DNA of 64,000 bases from an uncultured Lachnospiraceae bacterium (GCA_946549035.1 CAMNQH010000012.1:1-64000), one strand, 5' to 3'; counted from the first letter of the stretch, positions 9,192 through 18,425 are shown. Notes: generated from the sequence alone by a model not told the origin. Numbers and translations are program-made.

Positions 9192-11870
9192 GTGATACAT
9201 ATGATAAATGATTCCATTAACCGTTTTCTGGGGGTACTCTGTTACCCCTTTCTTTCCTTGGAAACATTTAAAGAGGATTTAATTGGAGCGTTTTTAAAGG
9301 CCGCCCACAAACAGCAAGCCGGCTTTGACGGGACGGCCAAGGAGCCGGAGGATATCCGAAAGCGTTTAAAAAGCCAGCTCATCGACTATATCCGGGATAA
9401 TTTTACTATCTATTCCTACGATGAAATCTATCTCTACCTGGAAAAATGCTATCTCTACGATGCACTGGATTACGAAAGCCCCCTTGCTATGTACGTAAAA
9501 GTGATGAAACGAATGGCGGACGCGCTGATTTCCCACAGGGACGGCAGAATCGTATTTAAATATTGGGAAAATAAAGAGGACAAAGATTTATTCGGAGGCT
9601 TTGCAGGGAACAATAAAGTAACGCTGTTTCACAGCCTTAATTGCCACATTCCTATGGACGTGATTGCCATTGTCTATATGGTTTCCAGTCAGAGGGAGCC
9701 GGATATCCGCTGCCTGAATTACTTTTATGGAACCATTGAGGCTGCAGATCAGCAGCTGTCCATGATTTTGAAAAAAGGCGTGGCGGAGAACCATCTCCAT
9801 AAAGGAGTGTCCCGGACGTTTCCTAGTATTTGGGATTCCCTGATGGAACCTCTTACGGCAAAAAAGAAAACGACCTTCCGGAACAAAAGCCTGGTAACCG
9901 GGAGCAAAGACCATAAAAAACGGATTTTGTTTTACATTCTGGGGTGCGGGGTGGTAAGAGGCTGGCTGGCCTATCAGATGACTCTCCCAATGGAAAACTG
10001 GGAGGAGGGGCCAAAGGCCGTTCGGATTTTGGCGAGAGAGTTTCGATGCGGCAGGCTCTTTGAAGAACATTACAAAAAAGAGTTTCAAGCACAGGAAGAG
10101 GAGGAAATTATTTCTTACTATGCCGGCCTTTGGAATGAATTGGAGGACTTTTTGCCGGAAAGCGCCATGGAGGGGAATCTGTGCAGAATACTGCTGAAGG
10201 AAGATCCCAGGGTACATACCTTTGATGAAAATGTGTTTTTGTACCGTGCCATAGACGGGGTGTATCACAAAAAAATGAGTGAAGATTTTGGCATGTGCAT
10301 GATGCAGTATCTTAGGGTAAGAAATTATTTTTTCCATGAGAGCGTACAGCAGAAGACCATCAAGGGACTGGATTACTTCCAACAGGAACATTATACGGTG
10401 AATTCCGTGTTAAACCGTATGAATACTAATAACTTCTGGGAGAATGCCATCCGGGAACAATTACAGAACCAGGATCTGCAAAAAATAGAATTTAGGTTTA
10501 GTATGAATTCCTCCTATCAGAGCCTGAAAAAAGAAGTGAAAAGCTTTTTGGAAGCATACAAAAACGTACTGGAGGAAGACTATTGTTTTTGGGCCGATGG
10601 CCATTATATTCCAAAACAAAGATTTCCCCGGGCGGGGCTGGTGCTGCATTTTTTGAAACGGCCGGATCCGCCGGTGCCAAAGAAGTGCTTTGCCAATGGG
10701 GCTACAGACTGTGCCAGCTACCGGTTCGGCGCCCTGCAGAAAGCTTACATGGAGCAGGTGAAATTATTTGTAAAACTCCGTTCGGAATTTAGTGAGCTTA
10801 GCAGGTATTTAGTAGGAATTGACGCTGCAAGCCTGGAAAATTCCACCCCGGTGTGGGTTTTTGTGCCTGTCTATAATCAGGCCAGGGACAGCCAGGTGGA
10901 ACGGATCGGCCGGAATGGAGAAGGAGAATGCTATACCCAGAGTCTGGGCTTTACCTTTCATGCCGGGGAAGATTTCCGTCATATTTTGTCTGGACTTCGC
11001 AGGATTGACGAGGCAGTGGAGCATTTGAAGTTTCATGCCGGGGACCGGATTGGCCACGGGATTGCGCTGGGGCTGTCTCCCAGTCTGTGGAGAAACCAGA
11101 ACCCTGTGATTATTATCCCTAGATTGGAAGCTCTTGAAAATTATCTTTGGGCATATGATACCCTTCGGAAAAATTACAGTGATTTTAAAGCTTCTATTTT
11201 GGCTTATATGGAGCAGCGTATTTTTGCGTTGTCAAAAGATATTTATGGGGATACGGCGGCCATCACTCTGGAGATGCTGATTTGCGGTTATAACAGCATA
11301 TTTTCGGAGGATATGGCCGGGGAACTCCTTGGAGAAGAGACGACCTGCGGCTTCTGCGAACATCTGGAAAAGAAGGAACAGATTCCCTGGAATGCCGGAT
11401 TGCTTACAGCGGCCAGGCATTGCAATGTATTTGCCAAAAAGATGGATCAGCCCATTCACTATGAAATTACTCAGCAGGATTTGTCCATAATAGAGGAAAT
11501 GCAGAAATTATTGAAAAAGAAGCTGGGGAGAAAGGGAATTGTGCTGGAAGTTAATCCGTCCTCTAACCTGGCCATCGGGGAGATTGACCGCTTGGGAGAA
11601 AATCAATTTTATCAAGTGAACAAAATAAATGAAGAAGAAAATGTGATTATTTGCATTAATTCCGACGACCCCGCCGTATTTAATACCAATGTGTCAAATG
11701 AGCTGGCTTATATTTATTATGGAATGCTGGCCAAAAACATCAGCCGGGAGGCTGCTTTGCTGTGGATTGACCGGGTACGGAGAAACGGCATGGACAGTTC
11801 CTTTATCCGTCGCCAGGAATCGGACGGAATGCTGCTAAAGAAATTAGAGGAATTGCTGCAGCAGATGTAA
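9192..11870 (+). CDS. rdrB: RADAR-type adenosine-deaminase-fold protein, RdrB-like
   Basis: Adenosine deaminase metal/active-site motifs in order: ENHLHKGVSR (HxH), FTFHAGEDFRH, HAGDRIGHGIALG, INSDDPAVFNT. ~890 aa; 3-bp gap to the RdrA-like gene. GTG 9192 or ATG 9201 start. Confidence 0.85.
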   Translation: MIHMINDSINRFLGVLCYPFLSLETFKEDLIGAFLKAAHKQQAGFDGTAKEPEDIRKRLKSQLIDYIRDNFTIYSYDEIYLYLEKCYLYDALDYESPLAMYVKVMKRMADALISHRDGRIVFKYWENKEDKDLFGGFAGNNKVTLFHSLNCHIPMDVIAIVYMVSSQREPDIRCLNYFYGTIEAADQQLSMILKKGVAENHLHKGVSRTFPSIWDSLMEPLTAKKKTTFRNKSLVTGSKDHKKRILFYILGCGVVRGWLAYQMTLPMENWEEGPKAVRILAREFRCGRLFEEHYKKEFQAQEEEEIISYYAGLWNELEDFLPESAMEGNLCRILLKEDPRVHTFDENVFLYRAIDGVYHKKMSEDFGMCMMQYLRVRNYFFHESVQQKTIKGLDYFQQEHYTVNSVLNRMNTNNFWENAIREQLQNQDLQKIEFRFSMNSSYQSLKKEVKSFLEAYKNVLEEDYCFWADGHYIPKQRFPRAGLVLHFLKRPDPPVPKKCFANGATDCASYRFGALQKAYMEQVKLFVKLRSEFSELSRYLVGIDAASLENSTPVWVFVPVYNQARDSQVERIGRNGEGECYTQSLGFTFHAGEDFRHILSGLRRIDEAVEHLKFHAGDRIGHGIALGLSPSLWRNQNPVIIIPRLEALENYLWAYDTLRKNYSDFKASILAYMEQRIFALSKDIYGDTAAITLEMLICGYNSIFSEDMAGELLGEETTCGFCEHLEKKEQIPWNAGLLTAARHCNVFAKKMDQPIHYEITQQDLSIIEEMQKLLKKKLGRKGIVLEVNPSSNLAIGEIDRLGENQFYQVNKINEEENVIICINSDDPAVFNTNVSNELAYIYYGMLAKNISREAALLWIDRVRRNGMDSSFIRRQESDGMLLKKLEELLQQM

Positions 11871-11884
11871 GTTGGGAGATTTTA

Positions 11885-12099
11885 TAGGTAATTGCGAAAG
11901 TCAAAGCTGAGAGAATATTCTGACAATATATTTCATTCAAAGTCTGATGCACCGAGCATTCCAATGAGCCCAATCAAGCAGAACCCAGTCGGGATTAGGC
12001 CCTCCTGTGTTCTATGGTCTCATTTTCATGGTGCAAATGTCTTTTCCTGAAATATATTGTCAGAATATTCGGCTAAGTTTTGAGTTTCGCAATCACCTA
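11885..12099 (-). repeat. 215-bp hairpin-forming element, copy 1 (orientation assigned relative to copy 2)
   Basis: Ends TAGGTAATTGCGAAA/TTTCGCAATCACCTA; perfect internal arms GAATATTCTGACAATATATTTC (11913-11934) and GAAATATATTGTCAGAATATTC (12049-12070); reverse-complement copy at 12460-12674. Confidence 0.9.
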
Positions 12100-12129
12100 A
12101 TATTCCATATGATAAATGTTAAGAACCTC

Positions 12130-12158
12130 TTGACATTGCACAAAAAGTGAGATAAAGT
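12130..12158 (+). promoter_or_regulatory. Sigma-70 type promoter of the TPP-riboswitch transcript
   Basis: TTGACA (12130-12135), 17-bp spacer, TAAAGT (12153-12158). Confidence 0.7.
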
Positions 12159-12159
12159 A

Positions 12160-12256
12160 GAAAACGAATCAGGGGCGGCGAAAGCCTGAGAAAAACTTCG
12201 AGTTTAGTCCCTTAGTACCTGATCCGGGTAATGCCGGCGTAGGGAGATTGTGTTTT
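12160..12256 (+). ncRNA. TPP riboswitch (THI element)
   Basis: aatcaGGGGcggcgaaagcCTGAGAaaaact...ACCTGATCCGGGTAATGCCGGCGTAGGGA; upstream of a thiamine/HMP transport operon. Confidence 0.95.
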
Positions 12257-12288
12257 CGGTGAATCAGTATAAGGTGAACATAATCATG

Positions 12289-12317
12289 CCCTGCGCAACT
12301 ATGCGCAGGGTTTTTTT
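12289..12317 (+). terminator. Expression-platform terminator of the TPP riboswitch
   Basis: CCCTGCGCAACTATGCGCAGGGTTTTTTT. Confidence 0.9.
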
Positions 12318-12459
12318 ATCTTATGGGAAAGGTTGCTTTGTTGTGATATTGTTTGTGACTTCTCCTTGAGATAAAGCCCCTTGGGCAGGATGGCACTCCC
12401 AGGAGAGGAATGACGTCTCTTTTTGTCCGCGCCCAGATCCAGTTACAAAACTTGTATCT

Positions 12460-12674
12460 TGAGTGATTGCGAAACGCAAAACTTGGCTGAATATTCTGAC
12501 CATATAGTTTAGGAAAAGACATTTGCACCATGAAAATGAGACCATAGAACACAGGAGGGCTTAACCCCGACTGGGTTCTGCTTTGCTGGGCTCATTGGAA
12601 TGCTTGGTGTAACAGACTTTTCCTAAACTATATGGTCAGAATATTCCCTTAACGTTGACATTCCCAATCACCTA
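12460..12674 (+). repeat. 215-bp hairpin-forming element, copy 2 (inverted relative to copy 1)
   Basis: Perfect 30-nt arms GAATATTCTGACCATATAGTTTAGGAAAAG (12489-12518) and its reverse complement (12617-12646); 50 nt at 12511-12560 are the exact reverse complement of 11999-12048. Confidence 0.9.
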
Positions 12675-12705
12675 AACCATGCATCTGTACGAAAGGAGAA
12701 CGATT

Positions 12706-13002
12706 ATGAATGCAAGCGTAGCAATCCAGGTACTGCCGGAGGCAGCCAATGAGGAAGAATTAATTCGTATTGTAGACGAGGTGATCGCCTACATCAAAAG
12801 CACAGGGCTTCATTGCTCTGTAGGCCCTTTTGAGACCACCATTGAGGGAGATTACGACCAGCTGATGGATATTGTCAAGGAATGTCAGCACATTGCCGTG
12901 AAAGCAGGCGCGCCTTATGTGGCGTCCTATATCAAAGTCGTATACCGCCCCGAAGGAGATGTGCTGACCATTGAGAAAAAGATTACAAAACATCACCAGT
13001 AA
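12706..13002 (+). CDS. Thiamine-binding protein, MTH1187/YkoF-like
   Basis: MNASVAIQVLP...VDEVIAYIKSTGLHCSVGPFETTIEGDYDQLMDIVKEC; first gene behind the TPP riboswitch. Confidence 0.85.
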   Translation: MNASVAIQVLPEAANEEELIRIVDEVIAYIKSTGLHCSVGPFETTIEGDYDQLMDIVKECQHIAVKAGAPYVASYIKVVYRPEGDVLTIEKKITKHHQ

Positions 13003-13744
13003 AGGGATTTCGGCGGCGGTCATTTTTGCATTCCTTGTCATTTGGCAGGCGTTAAGCGGGGCGGGGATAATTCCAAAATTCATGCTGCCTTCTCCCATAG
13101 ACGTGGGAAGAGCGTTTTTTAGCGAATTCCCCTTACTGATGGAGCATGGGAAAGCCACCTTGACGGAGGCGTTTTTGGGCCTTCTTTGCGGAGTGCTGCT
13201 GGCCTTCTTTGTGGCTGTGCTTATGGATTGGTTCCCCTATGTATATCAGGGATTGTATCCCATTATCGTGCTGACTCAGACGATTCCCACGATTGCCATA
13301 GCGCCTCTTTTGGTGCTGTGGATGGGATATGAAATGGCGCCTAAGATTACGTTGATTGTCATTACCACATTTTTTCCCATTACCATCGGCCTTTTGGACG
13401 GATTTCGCAGCGGCGATCCAGATGCGGCGGATTTGTTTAAGGCCATGGGAGCTTCCAAATGGCAGATTTTTCGCTATATGAAGCTGCCAGGCAGCCTGGG
13501 GCATTTTTTTGCAGGCCTTCGGGTATCGGCGGCTTACTCCATTGTGGGGGCGGTTATATCAGAGTGGCTGGGAGGCTATTACGGCCTGGGAGTTTACATG
13601 GTGCGTGTGAAAAAATCCTATTCCTTTGACAAAATGTTTGCGGTGATTTTCTTGATATCGGCTATTAGCCTGCTTCTTATGCGGCTGGTGGACTTGCTAA
13701 AAGAGCTTGTCATGCCCTGGGAGCGGGTGAAGGAGGAAAAATGA
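12971..13744 (+). CDS. ABC transporter permease (thiamine/HMP precursor)
   Basis: SsuC/ThiX-like permease with QTIPTIAIAPLLVLWMGYE; overlaps the upstream gene; likely TTG start. Confidence 0.85.
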   Translation: MRKRLQNITSKGISAAVIFAFLVIWQALSGAGIIPKFMLPSPIDVGRAFFSEFPLLMEHGKATLTEAFLGLLCGVLLAFFVAVLMDWFPYVYQGLYPIIVLTQTIPTIAIAPLLVLWMGYEMAPKITLIVITTFFPITIGLLDGFRSGDPDAADLFKAMGASKWQIFRYMKLPGSLGHFFAGLRVSAAYSIVGAVISEWLGGYYGLGVYMVRVKKSYSFDKMFAVIFLISAISLLLMRLVDLLKELVMPWERVKEEK

Positions 13745-14736
13745 AAAAGAAAATAAGTATGTTGCTGCTGAGTGCGGCGGCAGCCTTGTGCCTTACGGCC
13801 TGCGGCGCGGCTTCGAAAGAACCGGGAAGCGGCGAGCTTACAAAGCTTACCTTTGTCCTGGACTGGACTCCCAATACGAATCATACCGGAGTGTATGTGG
13901 CCCAGGCGGAGGGATACTTTAAGGAAGCCGGGGTGGAGGTGGATATTATTCAGCCTCCGGAGGACGGCGCAGCTTTATTAGTAGCCGGGGGAGGCGCCCA
14001 GTTCGGCGTAGATTTTCAGGACAGTCTGGCGCCGGCTTTTGCAGGTGATAATCCTCTTCCGGTGACAGCGGTTGCCGGGATCATCCAGCATAATACCTCC
14101 GGGTTGATTTCCCTCAAAGAACAGGAGATCGATAGTCCTAAAAAGATGGAAGGCCACACGTATGCTACCTGGAACCTGGATACGGAGCAAGCCATTTTGA
14201 AATATGTGATGGAACAAGACGGGGGAGATTTTTCCAAACTGGATATGATACCAAGCACCGTGACAGACGTGGTTACCGCTCTTGAGACGGATGTGGATCT
14301 GATTTGGATTTATTATGCCTGGGACGGAGTTGCCGCTCAGGTAAAAGGGCTGGAGACAAATTATATCAGTTTGGCGGATTTAGACGAAGCCCTGGATTAT
14401 TACAGCCCGGTAATCATTGCCAATAACGATTTCCTAAAACAACATCCGGATCAGGCCAAAGCATTCCTTACAGCAGTAAAAAAAGGATATGAATTCGCCA
14501 TAGAAAATCCCCAGGAAGCGGCCGAAATTTTCTGTGAGGCTGTGCCGGAGCTGGATCCGGAGATGGTGCAAAAGAGCCAGGAGTGGCTGGCAAATCAGTA
14601 TCAGGGGGATGCTGTTAGCTGGGGTGTGATTGACGGCTCTCGTTGGGACGGTTTTTATCAGTGGTTGTTTGACAATGATGTGATTGACCAGGAGATTCCC
14701 AAAGGAACGGGGTATTCCAATGAATATCTGGAATAA
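13741..14736 (+). CDS. ABC substrate-binding lipoprotein, NMT1/THI5-like
   Basis: Lipobox LCLTACG; FVLDWTPNTNHTGVYVAQAEGYFKEAGVEV. Confidence 0.92.
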   Translation: MKKKISMLLLSAAAALCLTACGAASKEPGSGELTKLTFVLDWTPNTNHTGVYVAQAEGYFKEAGVEVDIIQPPEDGAALLVAGGGAQFGVDFQDSLAPAFAGDNPLPVTAVAGIIQHNTSGLISLKEQEIDSPKKMEGHTYATWNLDTEQAILKYVMEQDGGDFSKLDMIPSTVTDVVTALETDVDLIWIYYAWDGVAAQVKGLETNYISLADLDEALDYYSPVIIANNDFLKQHPDQAKAFLTAVKKGYEFAIENPQEAAEIFCEAVPELDPEMVQKSQEWLANQYQGDAVSWGVIDGSRWDGFYQWLFDNDVIDQEIPKGTGYSNEYLE

Positions 14737-14778
14737 TAGATAACATGTGATTTCCAAAGGGGAAGGAAGGGAGGATAC

Positions 14779-15525
14779 ATGGAACAGCCAGTGATATTAA
14801 AGGCGGAGCATATTACGCATCGCTATGAAAAGAATCCTATCATAGAAGATATCTGCCTGCATTTGAACCAGGGGGAGATCGTGGGCCTTCTGGGGGTTAG
14901 CGGAGTGGGAAAGACGACCTTGTTCCATGTCCTGTCCGGCCTCCTTACTCCCACAAAGGGCCGGATTTTTTTGGCAGGGGAGGATATCACCGGAAAGGCC
15001 GGACATATCAGCTATATGCTGCAAAAAGATCTGCTGCTGCCATACGCCACTGTTTTGGACAATATCTGCATGCCAAGGCGGATGAAAGGAATGAAAAAAA
15101 AGGAGGCCCGAAGAGAAGCGGAGGCTCTTCTGGAAGAGTTTGGATTAGAGGGCTGCCAGGGAAAATATCCCTCTCAGCTTTCCGGGGGTATGCGCCAGAG
15201 GGCGGCGCTGCTGCGGACATATCTGTTTTCCGGACAGGTGGCGCTTTTGGACGAGCCCTTTAGTGCATTGGACGCCATTACAAAAGGAGAGATTCACCAG
15301 TGGTATTTGAATGTGATGGAGAACATCCGGTTGTCCACCATATTTATTACTCATGATATTGACGAGGCGATTTTGCTTTCCGACCGAATTTATATGATGT
15401 CGGGAAAGCCGGGGCGTATTACGGCGGAGCTTACGATAAATAAGCCCAGGCCCAGAGGGCAGGAATATATGCTTACCGGAGAATTCCTAGAATATAAGAA
15501 GAAAATACTTGAGTTGCTGAAGTAA
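14779..15525 (+). CDS. ABC transporter ATP-binding protein (thiamine/HMP precursor)
   Basis: Walker A GVSGVGKTT, signature LSGGMRQR, Walker B VALLDEPF. Confidence 0.9.
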   Translation: MEQPVILKAEHITHRYEKNPIIEDICLHLNQGEIVGLLGVSGVGKTTLFHVLSGLLTPTKGRIFLAGEDITGKAGHISYMLQKDLLLPYATVLDNICMPRRMKGMKKKEARREAEALLEEFGLEGCQGKYPSQLSGGMRQRAALLRTYLFSGQVALLDEPFSALDAITKGEIHQWYLNVMENIRLSTIFITHDIDEAILLSDRIYMMSGKPGRITAELTINKPRPRGQEYMLTGEFLEYKKKILELLK

Positions 15526-15828
15526 CGAGTTTCAAGAAAAAGAGGCTGTTATTTCAGCTTTCTTTTTTTTCGGCATTTCCCATAGGGGAATGTTGTGAAG
15601 ATAGATTGGAAAAAGCTTGTAAAGTGGTACGGCGCGATGTATAATCAATTTATATGTAAAAACGTGTGAATTATAGTGGTTCTAAAAAGAAGGCGGCAGG
15701 AGAAGATGATGATACATTTACACGTCTGAGATAATGACAACGCCGTAGGGTCTGTTGGGATGCAGGTTTTACGGCGTTATTTTATGAGAAAGGGCAAGGA
15801 TGTTTTGCCCTTTGAGGGGAGGATACCT

Positions 15829-16488
15829 ATGAAAAAAGTAATTTTATTTGATCTTGACGGAACCATTATTGATTCCCAGGAGGGGGTTACAAAATGTGTA
15901 CAATATGCTCTGGCTCACTTTGGAATCCAGGAAGAGGATTTGGAAAAATTGCGGGTGTTTATCGGGCCTCCTCTGCGGGGACAGTTTCAGAGGCAGTATG
16001 GATTTACCCCTCAACAGGCCCAAGAGGCTGTTATGGTATATCGGGAGCGTTATGTAAAAAAGGGAATGTATGAGTGCAGGCTCTATCCTTATGTGAAGGA
16101 AATTCTGGCTCACCTCAGGCAGAAGGGATATTTGCTTGCTCTGGCTTCTTCCAAAAACGAATCTGCCTGTATCGGAATTTTAAAGCATTTTGGGATCGAC
16201 GGGGGCTTCGACTTAATTGGAGGGGCCACAGACGATGGAAGGATCAGCGAGAAAGCAGATGTATTAAAAATGGTGATGGAGCGTTTGGGAAATTGGAATA
16301 CAAAGGATTACGTTCTGATTGGAGACACCCGGTTTGACGTGCTGGGAGCTTGCGCTGTGGGAATGGACTGTATTGGCGTTACCTATGGGTTCGGCACCAG
16401 AGAAGAATTGCAGGAAGCAGGGGCGAAGGAAATTTTTACATCTTTACAGGAGGTGGAAGCTTATTTTGAAGAATCATTCATTTTTTAA
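15829..16488 (+). CDS. HAD-family hydrolase (phosphoglycolate phosphatase-like)
   Basis: ILFDLDGTIIDSQEGV; IGDTRFDVLGA; start at MKKVILFDL. Confidence 0.88.
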   Translation: MKKVILFDLDGTIIDSQEGVTKCVQYALAHFGIQEEDLEKLRVFIGPPLRGQFQRQYGFTPQQAQEAVMVYRERYVKKGMYECRLYPYVKEILAHLRQKGYLLALASSKNESACIGILKHFGIDGGFDLIGGATDDGRISEKADVLKMVMERLGNWNTKDYVLIGDTRFDVLGACAVGMDCIGVTYGFGTREELQEAGAKEIFTSLQEVEAYFEESFIF

Positions 16489-17284
16489 AATTTGGGACAT
16501 TGCATATCCAGTATTGTTGTATTATGTAGTTTCCAATATTGTAATGTCTCTGGCGATCCTGGCCCTTGGAATTAGGGAAGATAATTATGCAGCCAGTTAT
16601 ACCATGCTTCAGACCATGGCGGCGGCAGTTTCCCTTCCGGTTTTATATCGCTTTTACCGGAAAGACCAGATGCTTTTTACAGTATTTCATCAAAGGACCC
16701 ACAATGCATTTCAAGAGACGTCTCGCCGCCAAAAGATTGTTTTTGGCCTTCTGGTGTTTTTGTGCGGCGCTCTTATGGGACTTGTGCTGAACCATCTGAT
16801 TGGAGCCATAGGGCTTGAGGGAATGTCGCCCGGATATCAGAATGTAACGGCTCACTTTTTTGCAGGGGACGTCTTTTTTGAAGTATTAGGCGTGGGAATT
16901 CTGGTTCCGATTGTGGAAGAGCTTTTGTATCGGGGCATTGTGTATGGCAGACTTTCCGATTGGATTGGTATTCCAGGGGCCGCTGTTATATCCACGTTGA
17001 TTTTCGGAGGGCTGCATATGAATGTGGTGCAGCTGTTGTATGCGGGGCTGATGGGCCTGCTTTTGGTATTTTTTCTGGAAAAAACTCATAACTTGTACGG
17101 AGCCGTCCTGGGGCACATAGGGGCGAACCTATTGACTGTGCTTCGAGTGGAAACAGGCTGCTTGGACTGGATGGAAAGGAGCCCGGTTGTTTTTTGGGGC
17201 TGTACTTTTGGGATGGCGGTTGTAAGCCTGGGAATCATGGGATATTTACATGGAAGGTTTTTCTTTAAAAAGAGGAGGAAATAG
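16466..17284 (+). CDS. CPBP-family intramembrane metalloprotease
   Basis: VPIVEELLYRGIVYGRL and LIFGGLHMN motifs; multi-TM; probable TTG start. Confidence 0.82.
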   Translation: MKNHSFFKIWDIAYPVLLYYVVSNIVMSLAILALGIREDNYAASYTMLQTMAAAVSLPVLYRFYRKDQMLFTVFHQRTHNAFQETSRRQKIVFGLLVFLCGALMGLVLNHLIGAIGLEGMSPGYQNVTAHFFAGDVFFEVLGVGILVPIVEELLYRGIVYGRLSDWIGIPGAAVISTLIFGGLHMNVVQLLYAGLMGLLLVFFLEKTHNLYGAVLGHIGANLLTVLRVETGCLDWMERSPVVFWGCTFGMAVVSLGIMGYLHGRFFFKKRRK

Positions 17285-17286
17285 AT

Positions 17287-18420
17287 ATGGTTTATAAGGA
17301 GTTTCAAGATCTAAAGCTGTCTGCCTTGGGGATGGGCGCTATGCGTCTTCCGGTTGTAGACGAAGACGACGCAAGGATTGATGAAGAGAAAGCGGCGGCC
17401 ATGGTGGATTATGCCATGAATTGCGGAATTAATTATTATGATACGGCCTGGGGCTATCATAACGGCAATTCCGAGCGGGTAATGGGAAGGGCTCTTAAGA
17501 AGTATCCCAGAGAGAACTATTATCTTGCCACCAAGTTTCCTGGGTATGACCTTTCCAATATGGACAAGGTGGAAGAGATTTTTGAAAAGCAGTTGGAAAA
17601 ATGTCAGGTGGAATATTTTGATTTCTACCTGTTCCACAATGTATGCGAAATGAATATTGACGCATACCTGGATCCTGCCTATGGCATTTACGAATATCTG
17701 ATGAAACAGAAAAAGAACGGCCGAATCCGCCATCTGGGATTTTCCGCTCATGGAAGCTGTGAGGTAATGGGGCGTTTTTTGGATGCTTATGGAGAATCCA
17801 TGGAGTTTTGCCAGATTCAGTTGAACTGGTTGGATCATACGTTCCAGAATGCAAAAGGGAAGTTGGAGCTTTTAAAAGAGCGTCAGATTCCGGTTTGGGT
17901 GATGGAGCCTTTGCGGGGCGGGAAGCTGGCGGCTTTGCCCAAAGAGCAGGAAGAAGCTTTGCGCGCCCTGCGGCCAGAGGAGACGATTCCTGCCTGGGCG
18001 TTTCGTTTTCTTCAATCGATCCCGGAGGTTGTTGTAACCTTATCCGGTATGTCCAATTATAAACAGCTTCAGGAAAACGTTGCCACCTTTGAGACAGAGA
18101 AACCTTTGAATCAGCAGGAGATGGAGGGATTGTTGTCCGTCGCTTCCGCTGTGCTAGAAAAACAAATTCTGCCTTGTACAGCCTGCCGCTACTGCATCAG
18201 CCATTGTCCCAAGGGGCTTAATATCCCGGGATTGTTGGAATTATACAACGAACATTCCTTTACCGGCGGCGGTTTTATTGCACCCATGGCCTTGATGGCG
18301 GTTCCCAAAGAGAAGCACCCCAACGCCTGCATTGGCTGCAGAAGCTGTGAAGCAGTCTGCCCTCAGCAGATCAAGATATCGGAAGCAATGTCTGATTTTG
18401 CAGGAAAACTGGGAGCCTAA
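17287..18420 (+). CDS. Aldo/keto reductase with C-terminal 2[4Fe-4S] ferredoxin-like domain
   Basis: DTAWGYHNGNSE; PCTACRYCISHCPKG and NACIGCRSCEAVCPQ. Confidence 0.92.
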   Translation: MVYKEFQDLKLSALGMGAMRLPVVDEDDARIDEEKAAAMVDYAMNCGINYYDTAWGYHNGNSERVMGRALKKYPRENYYLATKFPGYDLSNMDKVEEIFEKQLEKCQVEYFDFYLFHNVCEMNIDAYLDPAYGIYEYLMKQKKNGRIRHLGFSAHGSCEVMGRFLDAYGESMEFCQIQLNWLDHTFQNAKGKLELLKERQIPVWVMEPLRGGKLAALPKEQEEALRALRPEETIPAWAFRFLQSIPEVVVTLSGMSNYKQLQENVATFETEKPLNQQEMEGLLSVASAVLEKQILPCTACRYCISHCPKGLNIPGLLELYNEHSFTGGGFIAPMALMAVPKEKHPNACIGCRSCEAVCPQQIKISEAMSDFAGKLGA

Positions 18421-18425
18421 AAGGT

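Noticed and set aside
12330-12459. Extra small hairpins between the riboswitch terminator and hairpin copy 2
   Set aside because: Only weak, imperfect complementarity by eye; no convincing structure or repeat.
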